Below the pieces are notes generated by a model that saw only the letters and a program-made list of their open reading frames with translations, did no database searches and was not told where the DNA came from. Shown in pieces: positions 10,646 through 23,335 of a stretch of DNA of 64,000 nt (the first letter of the stretch is position 1; the number at the start of each line of letters is the position of its first letter). Both the position numbers and the translations under genes were made by a program. The stretch is from Limnomonas spitsbergensis (taxonomy: Eukaryota > Chlorophyta > Chlorophyceae > Chlamydomonadales). The stretch covers positions 3,136,501 through 3,200,500 of the forward strand of contig JAYJMM010000038.1 in assembly GCA_037349105.1 (NCBI GenBank), in the 5' to 3' direction.

Positions 10646-13010
10646 CGGAGCCACGTGAGTTATATATTGAGTGATACCCAGGAAATAGTATTCAGAACCA
10701 GTACATCTCCTGTCAAAGGGCAGCCCGCCGTGGGCGCCACATATGTTGCGGAATCTCAGGATGTCTCTGTCTGCTTTCGCTGCAGGGCGTTAGCAGCAGA
10801 GGACTTGCTTTTCGGCACCGTATTGCAGTGAGACTTTTCAGTCAGTACTGGCCGGGGGATGCTGACTGAACATCTACACTAGAGAGAGCGTGATGCTCTG
10901 GATCTGGTCCTGCTTTTTAAATAGTACGACTGGCCCAGGGAAAATAAACTCGAGGGATTCTGGGGTCTTGCACGTTAAGTGCTTTGCACTGTCACGAGCC
11001 CGACATCGGAAGCTGACTGTTGTTTCCTCGTCTCTTTTTGTCTTAATATCTTTATGCTTGGTACCAGGCTGCCTCGCTTTTATTTTTTTGCAGGAAGGAG
11101 TTTATTTTCAGTATTTTTGTTTGTGAGAACCTCTGTGTATATTTGCACCAGACATAAACTCATTAGGAGGCATTTTTTTACCTGACCAATGCGTTGTTCA
11201 TATACCTCTGTTGCATCCAGATCTTTCTTATGTGGAGCATGCCCATCTGACTCCCAATGCTATGTCTGTCTGCCAGGCAGCCTGCTGTGATGATTGCACT
11301 GGTTATGCTGCAGCAACGGTTGTGAATGTGATTATTTGTGGGCCTTGAGATGTACATATTATCTGTAGGAGGTTTGCCTTGCCCGCCTGTTCGTGATGAT
11401 ATGTCAAGAATCCCTTTTTCGATGTGTAGCATTCATATGCCAACACGCCCCATCATACTACAGGAGATTTTCTAGAGAGTCGGTGGCATGGGGTGCTCCG
11501 CCCCTCTGGGATTCAAAGTTGAAGGTTGAAACTAAATGATAACGTACTTAACAAATGCCTCTTTAGTGGGTATAGAACTGTGTAGAAGAAGTTTGCGGGT
11601 TCCAGTCCCCCATATGCCTTACGGTGTGCCAAAGATTGTAAAAATGCGAGCTTCTCAAAGCTGTGTGCATTGGATATGGAGCGATTGGAAATATGGACCT
11701 CCCTCAAGGCTCTCTGCACATGCTCTAGTCGGGAAAGGCTAGAGACAAAAGACAATACCTGGCATGTCTGGAGTTTAGGGACTCCAAGAGAAGCAACATG
11801 CATTCCAGGAGCATGGCAAGCCATCAGCATACATACCCTGGGGCACCAGGACAATTGACCCTGAGTGCCCAGAGGCAGCAGCAAGGTCATACCCCTAGGC
11901 TAGGCCTGGCAGTGGCACTTCCCGCTTCATGGCTAGGGCAGAATATCTAGGCATTGCGCTTATAGACGACACGGCCTGACCATAGCTCTACCTGCCCCGT
12001 CATTGCCACTCATGTAACCATATATGCCAGATTTCGAAAAATGATGACGTGGACATATGGATCTCTGACCCTCAGCTCAGAGATCTCTGCCCCCTGATGT
12101 ATTCCGCTCTTCACAGATTTCACCACCCGCTCCTGATTAAATTTCATCGGCAGCGTCAGGAACGAACTTTAGGAATGACTGATGGGATATCGGCCCCGCC
12201 CGATCATCACTCACCGAGCGCGAGCAAACGATCGAGGTAGGCTTTTTTGCCTGCCCTTAGCTTGGTTTCGTTGATCGCGATCATTTGTGAGTGGATCAAC
12301 CTAAGCAAATGAAATAGCTGGACCTATTTTGATTAGCGCTTACATGACATGGTTCAACCCTGGTTCAACTTTTTATCAGGATTCTCTGCTAACACGCTCG
12401 ACAATCTCTTTCAAATTTCGACCCTAATAATCATCCCAGGTAAAATCCAGAGATTTCAAAAATTTAACATTCAAACCAGGGGAATTATAACCGTCCGAAG
12501 TCTGTCTTTATTTCTAGACTTGCAGATCCATGCAAAGTCGACTTAATAGGCAGGTGGCTGGGCGCATCATTAATATCGGTGTGTCCTCTTAAAGATACAG
12601 ACTTTGCTCCCTAAATAACTTCACAGGCAAGCAATATCGAGGTCCCACAGTCATCGCACTGAAGTCAAATTTAGAGATACACTCTGCAGACTGTTACTGC
12701 GCAGGTGAACACACAAATGGATTGGAGCCGAAGGGCTGATGATATCACAGATAAGGATGCCGCTGCTGAAGCTGCTCCAGGTGGACAGTGCCTTTCACAG
12801 TCTCAGGTGTGATCATAAGTTCCGTTGTGGGAGAATTACTTATATTCTTCTCATATAGTACCGGTTGGTGGAAATGAGACACTGCATTCATGGCCAGCAG
12901 TGTTATTGGATCTCGTATTGTTAGTGGACTCACTGATCCACATTCAATCATATTTCAAATACGAAATATATGATTAAAACACCAGTGATCCTGAGCTGGA
13001 AGAAAGATAA
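10646..13010. other. Gene-poor stretch with no supported feature
   Basis: Downstream of the RRM3 stop codon I find only short frames lacking motifs or good splice context. A B-box-like GGGTTCCAGTCCC at about 11598 has no matching A box or acceptor stem. Nothing else is supported. Confidence 0.5.
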
Positions 13011-13019
13011 TGTATGAAG

Positions 13020-14639
13020 AAACATACGCTCCTCATGGGATAAGAGAGAAAGCAAAGAGGGCAACGTGGGCCGGGAGTCCCGGGACCACATTCACACCGT
13101 TATCGTCTATCAGCAGCAGCGGCTTGCTAATCAGGCCATTCATTGCGTCTATGATTTCTTGTATTATACAACTTGTAAGTGATGATGTTGTTGGTATTTG
13201 CCTGCGGCACTTTACTTTTCATTCTCTGTCTCATCTGGACTATGCTTTAAAGGTTTTGCCTGATATCTTGTTGATGTGCTACGAAAATGCATCCTTAGCT
13301 GATTGATCTGGTGAATTTCCCCTGAATTAAACTGTAGAAGCGAGTAGACGTGGAGCCGGAGGTGCTGCTTCTGGATGACCAGCACCCTGGCAGCACCAGT
13401 GATTCTCCTGGGCTAACACAACAGGGGCAGCAGCTTCTGCAGCAGCACCAGCAACCGCTTGAGCTGCAACAGCTGCCGCAGCTGCAGCGTCAGTGGCGTC
13501 GATGGCAGTCGCAACAGCAGCAGCTATGCATCCAAACTGCCAAGGACGAGCTAGACGGGCGGCTGAGGCTCATGGTCGTATCTCAGAGACTTCAGGCGGA
13601 ACGATGTGCTTATTCTGCATTGTCTTCCAATCAGGTGCCTCCATCTATCAGTTCTGCTCCTAACAGTGCCTTTCATACCTACCAGCCACCAGCCAACGAG
13701 CAGCCATTTGCCATACCGGTGACGACGCCCAATTGTGAGCCTTTGTGTGGCTGGGATGACATCATCACAAGCCGTCACAAGCCGTCACCTGGCTGTGGTC
13801 AATTACAGCCACAGGCACCTTTAACTGCTGCATCGCCTCCCTTCAAAATGCCCACCTTTGATGGCTGGGGGGCCTACTACTATGCCGCACCAAAAGTGCC
13901 GCACGGCCTGCAGGGGACCTGCAAGTCAGCAGCAGCGTTGTCGTGCCAACCTCCTATCAACAGGCCCTCAGCAACAGCAGCAGTTTCAGGCCAGCCTTCT
14001 GCTGGTGAGCCCTCAGGAACAGCAGCAGTCCCTGGCCCATCCTCCACTGTCAGGCCAGGCTCAGCAGGGGCTGTGGATCCAGGCCAAGTTCTTTACAGCC
14101 TTTCAGCTAAAGCAGTGGTGCCATCCCAATTTAACAGCTGTGACTCCTTGGCTGTGGTGCCAGGCAAATATGCCACTGGCAGACCTTCTCTAGCATCATA
14201 CCCGCCGTCGCAGTATGAGGAGGAGAGCCATATGAGGCATGGACCTGCAGCAGGCAGCAGCAGTAACCGTGGCACCTTGCCAGCTGGTGTTGCTAGCGTC
14301 CACAGGAGCAGCAGCCAGATGAGCAGCAGGAGCAGTGAGTGTGTGCTACGCAAAACTGCTCCTGCCCCTGCCGTCAGCTCGCCCTTTGACTCAGCAGCTG
14401 CAGTGGTGGCAACAGAAGTCAAAGAAGGCTTGCGTCCTCGTTGTGCTCCAGCTCCCAGTGTTATCAACGATAGCTTCTACCCAGCTTGTGGCCCTGTCAT
14501 CACAACAGGACAAATGACTCGAGACGGCCTCAACGCAATCAGCACCCAGAACCACGGGCAGCTGCCCCCGCTCATGTCTGCTGCTCAAGCTGGTGGTCCC
14601 CACGTTCTTGTGTACGGACTGGACATGTGGGTGCATTAG
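13020..14639 (+). CDS. Gln/Pro/Ser-rich protein exon(s), function unknown
   Basis: A long open frame from about 13348 to a TAG at 14637-14639 encodes a Gln-rich start (LLQQHQQPLELQQLPQLQRQ) and then a Pro/Ser/Ala-rich low-complexity chain of about 430 residues ending HVLVYGLDMWVH. A possible upstream exon at about 13020-13174 reads RDHIHTVIVYQQQRLANQAI and ends at GTAAGT. It joins in phase to 13348 (acceptor ending GAGTAG) by completing a Tyr codon. The composition suits a disordered regulatory or RNA-associated protein, and it may belong with the RRM gene upstream, but I recognise no domain. The overlapping minus-strand frames are shadows. Start and transcript limits are unknown. Confidence 0.45.
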
Positions 14640-14699
14640 GCATTTATAGATCAGCAGCAAGCCTCTTGGGGTATTTCGGCTATTTTGGTCATAGATTAC

Positions 14700-16015
14700 C
14701 CACCACTGCTGCTGCCCTGCCCCACCGCATCTGCTGCCCTGCCCCAAACCTTTTGTTGTCCCATCCCACTGCTGCTGCTGCCCTGTCTCACCACCGCTGC
14801 TACTTTTCCTCACCCGAGAGTCGCCCCACCGCCACAGCCCTGCTGCTGCCCCATAGCAGAATCCCTACTACTTCCCTGTCCACCTGCTACTTCTCACACA
14901 AATACTTGGCAACTTTTCTTTCACCTAACAATGCTCCTTCTCCACCTTTCTGCATCTCATGCCCCAACCCATCAGCCATCACTACCGCTACCTGTTTCAC
15001 TACCGCGGAACCGCCACTACTCCACCCCACACCTGCTGCTACACCAGCCCGCCCATGCGGCTGCCCCACCTCACCCCTGCTGCTGCTCCACCCCACACAT
15101 GCTGCCGCTCCATCTCATCCCTGTTGCTGCTCTAACCCACCCGTGTTGCTGCTCTACCCCACCCCTGCTGCTGCTTTACCCCACCCCTGCTGCTCCCCCC
15201 CACCCCTGCTGCTCCTCTACCCCACCCCTGCTACAGCTACGCCCCACCCTTGCTGCTCCCCCCACCCCTGCTGCTCCTCTACCCCACCCCTGCTACAGCT
15301 ACGCCCCACCCCTGCTGCTGCTCCACCCAACTCCTGCTGCTGCTCCACCTCACCCCTGCTGCTGCTCCACCCCACCCCTGCTACAGCTCCGCCCCATCCC
15401 TGCTGCTGCTCCACCTCACCCTTGCGGCTGCTCTACCCCACACCTGCTGCTGCTCCACCTCACCCCTGCGGCTGCTCCACCCCGCCCTTGCTGCTCCACC
15501 CCACCCCTGCTGCTGCTCTACCCCACCCCTGCTACGGCTCCACCCCACACATGCTGCTGTTCTACCCCGCCCCTGCGGTTGCCCCACCCCACCCCGACAA
15601 CTGATCCACCCCGCTGCTGCTGCTGGTCCACCCCACCCCTGCTGCTTCCCCACCCTGCCCTGCTGCTGCTCCATCCCACCCCCGCTGCTGCATCTCTCCA
15701 CCCCTGCGGCTGCTCCACCCCACTCCTGCTACTGCTCCACCCCACTCTTGCAGCTCCTCCACCTCACCCCTTCCTCTAATCAACCCCACCCCACCCCACC
15801 CTTGCTGCTGCTGCTCCAACCCACCCCTGCAGCTGCTCCACCCACCCCACCATTGCTGCTGCTCCACCCCACCCCTGCATCTCCTCCTCCCTACCCCAGT
15901 TGCTGCGCCATCTCACACCTTCTGCTCCTCCACCCCACCCCTGCTGCTGCTTCTATCCACCCCTGTTGCTTCTGCTACCCACCCCCTGCTGCTGCTCCAC
16001 CCCACCCTTGCTGCT
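14700..16015. repeat. Degenerate CTGCTGCTCCACCCCACCC minisatellite
   Basis: About 1.3 kb of imperfect units combine CTGCTGCTGCTCC with ACCCCACCCCTG and change gradually along the array. They translate to Cys/Leu/Pro-rich frames in all plus frames and Gly/Ser/Gln-rich frames on minus. The array runs directly into the pure CCCCTG hexamer array, suggesting the hexamer grew out of it. Confidence 0.85.
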
Positions 16016-16525
16016 CCTGCTCCTGCCCCTGCCCCTGCCCCTGCCCCTGCCCCTGCCCCTGCCCCTGCCCCTGCCCCTGCCCCTGCCCCTGCCCCTGCCC
16101 CTGCCCCTGCCCCTACCCCTGCCCCTGCCCCTGCCCCTGCCCCTGCCCCTGCCCCTGCCCCTGCCCCTGCCCCTGCCCCTGCCCCTGCCCCTGCCCCTGC
16201 CCCTGCCCCTGCCCCTGCCCCTGCCCCTGCCCCTGCCCCTGCCCCTGCCCCTGCCCCTGCCCCTGCCCCTGCCCCTGCCCCTGCCCCTGCCCCTGCCCCT
16301 GCCCCTGCCCCTGCCCCTGCCCCTGCCCCTGCCCCTGCCCCTGCCCCTGCCCCTGCCCCTGCCCCTGCCCCTGCCCCTGCCCCTGCCCCTGCCCCTGCCC
16401 CTGCCCCTGCCCCTGCCCCTGCCCCTGCCCCTGCCCCTGCCCCTGCCCCTGCCCCTGCCCCTGCCCCTGCCCCTGCCCCTGCCCCTGCCCCTGCCCCTGC
16501 CCCTGCCCCTGCCCCTGCCCCTGCT
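16016..16525. repeat. (CCCCTG)n hexanucleotide array, about 84 copies
   Basis: An almost perfectly uniform hexamer tract of about 500 bp with a single visible substitution near 16114 (CCCCTA). Long frames across it encode PC, PL, GA, GR or GQ dipeptide repeats, depending on frame and strand. The purity suggests recent expansion; real array length may be collapsed or altered in assembly. Confidence 0.95.
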
Positions 16526-16984
16526 CCACCCCACTCATGCTGCTGCTTCTCCCCGCCCCTGTTGCTACCCCGCCCCACCCATGCTTCTTCCCTGCTCTAA
16601 CTCCGCATGTTTACCCCGCCCTACCCCTCCAACTGCTACTCTGCCCCATTGCTCCTTCTTGCCTTGACCCACCGCAGCAATCACCCCGCCTACCACTGCT
16701 GCTACCCAGATACCCTGTAAAACTGCTGCTGCTACCCCGCCCAAGTGCTACTGCTAACCCGCCACACTGTTGTTGCTGCCCCGCCCCGCTGCTGCTACTG
16801 CCCTACTGGCCTGCATTACCGCTGCTCCTTCCTCGCCCCATCTCATAAAAGAGTCAAATACGTGGTCTGGTTTTAAATACCAGTACGGTACTGGTACCGG
16901 TAGTTTATACATCCGTCCCTCTGCGGGTGTATGGGCTTGACAGTTGACTGGCTTCCTCAGTCCACGCCTTACTGATATGGGCGT

Positions 16985-17813
16985 ATTTATGACAGAAGAT
17001 ACAGACTGGAGATTGTACAGAGGGAAATTATACTATGGCATGGATTACCCACTGATGGTGCTGCCTCCCCCCTCCTTTCTCCATTCCCTGATATGAACAT
17101 GAACATTGGCAGCAAGCATCGGAGTGTCCTGCTCAAGGTTCTCATGCACTATGGCATTGCGGGCGAGAGGCTGGAGAGTCTGGGGCTGGTCCTGACGGAT
17201 GAGCTGCAGCTGGTGGCACAGGACGCAATCCTTGAGCCGTTCTTGCAGGTGTGTGAGTGAAAGTGTGGGTGGAGGGTGAGTGAGACCCTTCCTGCGGGGC
17301 ACATTTTGATGCCCGATTTTCAGGTTTGGGTGACGCTAGGGAGGACTCAGGCATGCAGACTTGCAGGCCCGTATTCCCGTCAATACAGAAGTTAGGTATT
17401 GGGATAATGCTCCTGGTTGGCTTAGTGCCGAGTATTGGATGTGTCCAAATTACTACATCATGTAATTTTTCAACTCGCAGCCCCTTTGATCTTTCATCGT
17501 GCACCCCCACACACACCGATATACCCGCCCTGGGGTCTGTTCACTTAGCATACCGATAAGTGGCAAGGACACACCCTACCAGCCCTGACCCACCCAGACT
17601 CGTCTCCCTGTATGATGCAGAGTCTGCTTCGAGTGCTGAAGGCCCTTTTTGAGCCGCGCCCAACTCGACCACCCTGATACGCACCAGCCTGCCCTCGTCT
17701 GACCCGCCCTGACCTGACTGGCTAACTGAACCTGACCCATTCCCCATGTGCAGTATGTGCTGTCTCCCGGATCAGTGCAGAGGATGCCCGGGTTGCCGAG
17801 AGTCAGAATGTGA
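16985..17813 (+). CDS. Two small exons, conserved-looking C-terminus, unknown function
   Basis: An open frame from about 16985 to 17248 encodes EIILWHGLPTDGAASPL and later SKHRSVLLKVLMHYGIAG and ERLESLGLVLTDELQLVAQD, ending LEPFLQ before the donor GTGTGT at 17249. A phase-0 exon at 17754-17813 follows a CAG acceptor and reads YVLSPGSVQRMPGLPRVRM then TGA. The first exon has balanced composition with amphipathic helical character, unlike the surrounding repeats. It may be the 3' end of the Gln-rich gene whose frame ends at 14639, with the CTG/CCCCTG arrays lying in an intron. I do not recognise the family. Confidence 0.4.
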
Positions 17814-18229
17814 ATTCCGAAGACTGATCGATGACTCATCGTAACCCAACCCAATCTGCCCTAGTGCCCTGACCTACCCTGCCCCGGCCCTGCCTACACC
17901 CATGCGGTTGCTGAGTATACCCAAGTTTTGAAATGCCACTATGTAAGCCTAGTCGCCCATACGCTAAGCCGTCACAAACTGCCCCCAACGACCTGGAATC
18001 CACCCTGCCCAGATTCACCCTGACCCCAACTGCCCTGTCTCCGCCCATGTCGATGCAGAGTGTACCCTGGGTGCCCAGGGCTACCGTGCGAGCCTATCTT
18101 CTGATGCTTGTCAAGTGTGTGCTTACGGATCTGAAGCTTGGAGAAGAGGCCTTGGGCCATTTCCGAAACGGAATCTCAAAGGTTGTTCTGCTGGGCCACG
18201 ACACGACCAGGTGCGCAGGGAGGGAGGAG

Positions 18230-18590
18230 GGAAATGTACCAGAAAGAGGTACGATTTAGAAAGCTGTGAAGCTGAAGCTGAAGCCATGCCCGTCTAGCCC
18301 TCCCCTGTCCCACCAAAGAAGAAGGAAAGAAAGCTAGAGAGCTGCGCCATGTCGGGGAGAGGTTCGGATCAAAAGGCAGTGCAGCTTGGGCCAATGCTAC
18401 GCCATCATAGCCTCCCCTGTCCCACTAAAGAAAGGAGCAAATAGAGCTGTCGAGCTGCAGGGGGAGTGGTACGGTGAAGCAAAACGAGATAGAGCAGGCG
18501 AGCAACTTGGGCTGAGGCCATCCCCTTTCCCATTAAATAAATAAAGAAAGCTAGAGAACTGCAGAGGAGAGTTACGATTAAGGAAGGAGT
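18230..18590. repeat. Diverged tandem repeat, period about 115 bp
   Basis: Three to four imperfect copies each contain CCCTGTCCCACCAAAGAA-like, AAGCTAGAGAGCTGC-like and GCAGCTTGGGC-like segments, for example starting at about 18298, 18412 and 18521. It lies just upstream of the Gln/Glu-rich exons. Confidence 0.65.
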
Positions 18591-18700
18591 GCGGTATGGG
18601 CTGTTACCATCAGAAACACGCATGTTGTGTTGTACACAAAAGTTGCAGGTACCGTTACAGACGGCAGGTTGCATGATGTCAGAGCCTGAGGGTAGCTTGT

Positions 18701-20952
18701 ATGATGACCCACTGTTTTGTTCTCTTATCAATCCTTCTTCCACCACCTGAACGGCTGCATTTTCACCCCCTTCCGCATGTTGAATTGAGAAGTCGCGAGG
18801 TGGTTGAAAGAATGGGATTCCTTCATCGCATCGAGCAGCAAGAGCGGGTGGTACAGGATCATGAGATGAAATATCGCCAGTGGCAGCAGCAGCGGCAGTT
18901 ATTTGAGCAGGAGCAGGTGCAGCAGCAGCGAGAGATGCCAGAGATGCAATACCAACAGTGGCAGCAGCAGCAGCAGCAACAGATACAAAACCAGCGATGG
19001 CAGCAGCAGCAACAGCAGCAAGAGATGCAATATTACCAGTTGCAACAACAACAGCAAGAGATACAGTATCGCCTGTGGCAGCAGCTGCAGCGGCAACAGC
19101 AGCAACAATCGGACCAGCAGCGGCAGCAGCGGCAGGAGGAGGAGGAGGAGGAGGAGGAGGAGGAGGCACCAACACGCTCTTGCTATCTACCACGTCGGCC
19201 GACAACACAAGAGGAGGAGGACGACGAGGAGAAGGAGGGCAACGAGGAGGAGGAAGAGGAGGAGGCATTACAGGAGCAGCTGAAAAGGCGTCAGCGAGAC
19301 CAGGGTGGGAGATATCCACAGCAGCTGCGGGACAGGCCTTGCAGTCTGCAGTCAAATTCATCGAACCAGTCCTCACAGGTACCTGTGTTAGATTCCATAG
19401 TCCATAGTACTTCATGCGTATCTTGGGGAAGTACCGTTGCAATGATGTAAAACGCAAGGGTGCATTGCGGACCATGCTGTCACACTGTTTCCGTTACCCT
19501 CATACCTTTAATGGACACACCTTTCTCTCTCATTCTTCCAATGCCCAATCACTCTGGTACCCAAGCCAAAGCATTTCACTTTTTGCATTTACATGTTGGA
19601 CGATCCTGGCTGCTACTCTCAGTTGGCAGCGGTCTTTAGTATTCAGATGTTTCCAATAAATTCCAGGTAAATAGAGGGGGTAAATCTACATACATGGAGC
19701 GTAGGGGTTTGTCTTCACCCTCCTCCAGCTGATTTCTTCATACTCCATTGTCGTTGCAGGAAGGCCATCCTCCGGCCTCAAGCCCTAACCTGACCTCTGC
19801 CGTCTTCCCTACAACACACGGTGCCGTGGCGGTGGCGGCGGCGGCGGCGATGGCCCGCACCTACAAGGCCAATGCATGTTGTGACGACGAAGACAATGAG
19901 GAAGATGGGAACAAAGAGCAGCCACAGCAGGGTCGGCAGGCCACCCCGTTGTCGCCCTCAGAAGATCAGATTGCTTTGCACAACAGCCACTCCATCCAAA
20001 AGCAGCACCAGCTGCTGCCGTTTCAGCCTTCGAATCAGCAGCTGAAGCAACAGCGGCAGAAGAAGAAGCAACTGCCACCGCAGGAGGAGCTACGCTGGCA
20101 GCAAGTGCTGCAGGAACAAGAACAACTGCAGGAGCAGTTGACCCAGCACCCCCAGCCTCAGGTGAGGATTAGGCGGCCGTGATGGTGCATACCACGCACT
20201 GGTAGTAGGAATCATTGTTCATTTCAGGAGCAATCAAGGAGCAGTCAAGGAGCTGTCGATCCCATGGATTTTTTCTCGGGTTCAAGGTGAAGGTTGTGTT
20301 TGTTCAACTTTCCAATGCAGAGCAAAGGGGGGGGATTCTGAGGTAAGTCCTTTTCTGGGGGAGGCGTCCCATGGATTATCGATGGAAGTAAGAAGTTACT
20401 CCTTTGCATCAAATCAGAGAGATGCCTTGTGCACCTGTTTGTGTTCGTGACATGGGTAGCAAGCATTGGAGTTCATGCTGAAGGCACTCAGCTCAAATAT
20501 TTGATGCTATATATCTAACTGCTATTCTTTCCTTTTCTGAGACTCAGGATGGTTCTAACGAGGTACACCCTCAGGATGATAGTGATGAAACAGATCCGCC
20601 GGCCCTCACTGGCAGCCAGACCATGGGGGCTGGAGGGGGCGCCAACGCCAACCCCGTTGTCGCTGGTGATACCGATATCAGACAATTCGATGTGGGCGCC
20701 ATCCTGACTATCAGGACAGCCAAGGCCGACCAGGCCTGCAAGATTAACGTGGCTGATAAGACTGGTGTGGCTGTGAAGGCTTATCACGCGATAACAGCGG
20801 GAGGTGCCGCAGTGGCTCCTGCCCATCAGCAGGGTCAGAGCTCTGCAGAGGGTCTGTCTGTTGAGCCGCAGCTGCAGAAGGAAGCACATCACCTGCAGGA
20901 GGAAAGGCATCAGCTGCATCAGGAAATGCAATACCAGGAACAGGAAATGTAA
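18701..20952 (+). CDS. Gln/Glu-rich low-complexity protein, three exons
   Basis: Three exons join in phase 0: up to 19378 (donor GTACCT), 19760-20161 (after TTGCAG, donor GTGAGG), and 20548-20952 (after CTCAG, ending TAA). Exon 1 is open from 18701, with ATG ATG at its start, but the real start may be later (an acceptor-like TTGAG precedes AAGTCGCG) or in an earlier exon. The product is dominated by Gln and acidic runs (QQWQQQQQQQ, an E10 run, EEEDDEEKE), then a Gln/Lys coiled-coil-like segment and a final acidic/Gln tail (LQEERHQLHQEMQYQEQEM). Such composition is common in nuclear scaffold, transcription or RNA-granule proteins, but no domain is recognised. The 356-codon frame on the opposite strand is the complement of these codon repeats. 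Confidence 0.55.
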
Positions 20953-23335
20953 ACAGCAGCAGCCCGGCAGCAGTGGAGGAGGAGGTCAAGGAGAAGACCT
21001 CATACCGAAAATCAGAATCAAACTCAAGTCTAGAGCTCCTGCTGCTGCTTCTGCTGCTGGCGGTGGCGAGAACACTTAAATTGTTGCCATCTTCAGTAGA
21101 GAGGAGCTTGTGCTGCCAATAGGCGTCAGTTTCGTCCCTGCTGCTCCTGCTGCTGGCGGCTCAGTAGGAGGTGATTTGTCGCTGCTGCTGCTGCTCCTGA
21201 CGGCCAGGAGGCATCCTGACAGAGGCTAGCTTTCCAATAGCAGGCGGGCCTGCTGTTCCTGATGACTGATAAGTGATCATCAGATTTTGACAATGACTAG
21301 GTGACCAAAAAACTGAGCGTGTGGCATTGGCGGAGGACCCGGGGGTAAAGTAGCTTACAGTTTTAAAATCTTCAGATTTAAAAGCATTTCCCAGGCAGTG
21401 GCGAGCGGTCAATGGCAAGGGCTGTGGCCCCATTTCAAATCAGTGCTCCGTCAGTACATTTTGCAGGGGGTAGCAAGTAAAAATAATATGCCTGGGTGAA
21501 TCAAATTAATGGCAGGCTCTTTTACGTTTCTCATGTGTCAGATATTTTACAGCCCATTGTCCGCCAAGAAATGGCATACAGGAATGCAGAGGTGCGTTGA
21601 GGTCCAGAAAGCGGAATGGGTAAAGTTTCCATCTGCCCCCTCTTTTTATCCGCAACAGCTGTACTGCAGCTTAGGTTGATGGATTGCTGCCCTCTTGTGT
21701 CGTTATATTTCTGTGGTCAGTGGGCGTGCATGAGGTCAAGGGGTGGGAGGAACTATTTTTCTGTCGCTGCCCTATTATATATGCCTGTATATAGTGACCA
21801 AACTGGTTTGCAGCAGGGGGGGTGCAGGCAATTTTGCAGGCACCTGCCCCGTGCATCAAACGTGACTACACAATTCACTTCTGTATCCTTAATAAACTGC
21901 AATGGCTACGCCTCGCCAGAGACATGGGAGTTCAGAGAACAGCTCATGCAGATGTGCGTTGGTGGACTCCTGCCATCTGTCCTGCATTTATCTCTGCTAG
22001 CCTGTTCTTCTTCATCAGACCGCAGCATTTTAGGTGCACGTGCCTTTTCCTTGCCTGGCGGTTAAAATTCTCCACCTCTCTAGGAAACAGATATATGCTT
22101 AATTGCTCAAGGGGAGAAAGAAAGCTAAGTCTGAAGTGGGGTGTGGCCTGTGGTAGATAAAGCGACAATGGAGGTTGGATTGAGGCCCGGCCCCTGTTTC
22201 AGACAGGTCCACGTGCCTATAATGTCATACTGTAGGACCAATGCATCAGAGCTGCAACCTAGCAAGAGCTGAAACAAATGGCAATTGCCAGTTGCCAGCT
22301 CTGTTACTGATAACCCCTCCCAGTACGACTCACCCCCCTTAGCTGGACCGTCCGCCTGCTCTCCTGGTTTTGTCCTGCACTCCTCTTTAGCTCGCTCCCA
22401 GCCCCCCTCCTCATTACCTGGCCTTCTGACGGCGCTCAGGGCCAGTACCCAGAATCCCTCCCCCACTCCAGCCATACCCTCCCTTTTTATTACCTTGCAC
22501 CATTCCCCCCTCTACTTCCCACTATTTATAGAGTGTTCACTTTTTCATGCCGCTTGACGGCCACCAGTCGGCGGATGGGGATAAAAAAATGACCATCCTT
22601 TGGGTCAAGGCGTGTTATGGCAGGTAGAGTAACTGGGGAAGTAACCCGGGTGTGTGTAAAGGGTGCAAAATGACCGTTGAGAGTGTTTGCGCATGGAGGA
22701 TCCACCTTACAAACAGATTTAAGACCTCTCCCCGGAAATGCTGGCATGCAGGTTCACCACTCCCTCTGCCCCTCGTTTCGGTTTCTGAAATTTCAGGACC
22801 TGTCCAATTCGTGAAAAGGCAAGCCTGATCATCACCATACAACTTGTCAGCTGAAGTGCATACTTCACGGCTCAAATAGTTGTACCCAGGTCCGAGCCCA
22901 GGTCAAAAGTTTACTGAGGTCACACACTCATCCTATCATCATGGTGTCTCGATAGATTGAAGACATGCTGTCTACCATACGGCATCACAGGCATACCGTG
23001 TTTCTTCCCATCTTTCCTCCCAACAGCTCTCTAGTTAGGCGCTCACACGGCCGAGCCTTTTTGAGCAGGGCCCCGAGGTGTAACGTCATTGACAGGCATA
23101 CTGTACATCTGTCTTGTTGTCAGTGGTTGACACAGATGCCCTGTTGTTATGCCCCAAGATACAGCGACCCAAGCTCATCTCGCTGCATGGGCAGCAGTAG
23201 CGAAGGCAACAGCCACATAACTTCTTTTTCTCCCTCATGCACAGATGCACGTAGCCGCGCCTTCTCCCCCATGCACGTATTCGTGCCATGTCGCCCCATG
23301 CCCATCACATGCCTCCGCCTCCTTCCCCAAGCGCG
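20953..23335. other. Convergent intergenic region, nothing supported
   Basis: This lies between the 3' ends of the Gln/Glu-rich plus-strand exons and the minus-strand STE24 gene. Open frames of up to about 150 codons (21616-22065, 22965-23414) show no motif, splice pattern or composition that would support them. Confidence 0.5.

Noticed and set aside
11590..11615. tRNA-like B box (GGGTTCCAGTCCC)
   Set aside because: No A box at the right distance, no acceptor-stem pairing and only four of five T-stem pairs.
15250..16848. 532-codon frame with long Pro-Cys repeats and opposite-strand GA/GR/GQ frames
   Set aside because: Translation of the CTG/CCACC and CCCCTG arrays; no non-repeat domain, and every frame is equally open.
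18405..19475. 356-codon minus-strand frame, Ala/Pro/Val-rich
   Set aside because: Complement of CAG/GAG codon repeats; the plus-strand frame has matching donors and acceptors across three exons.
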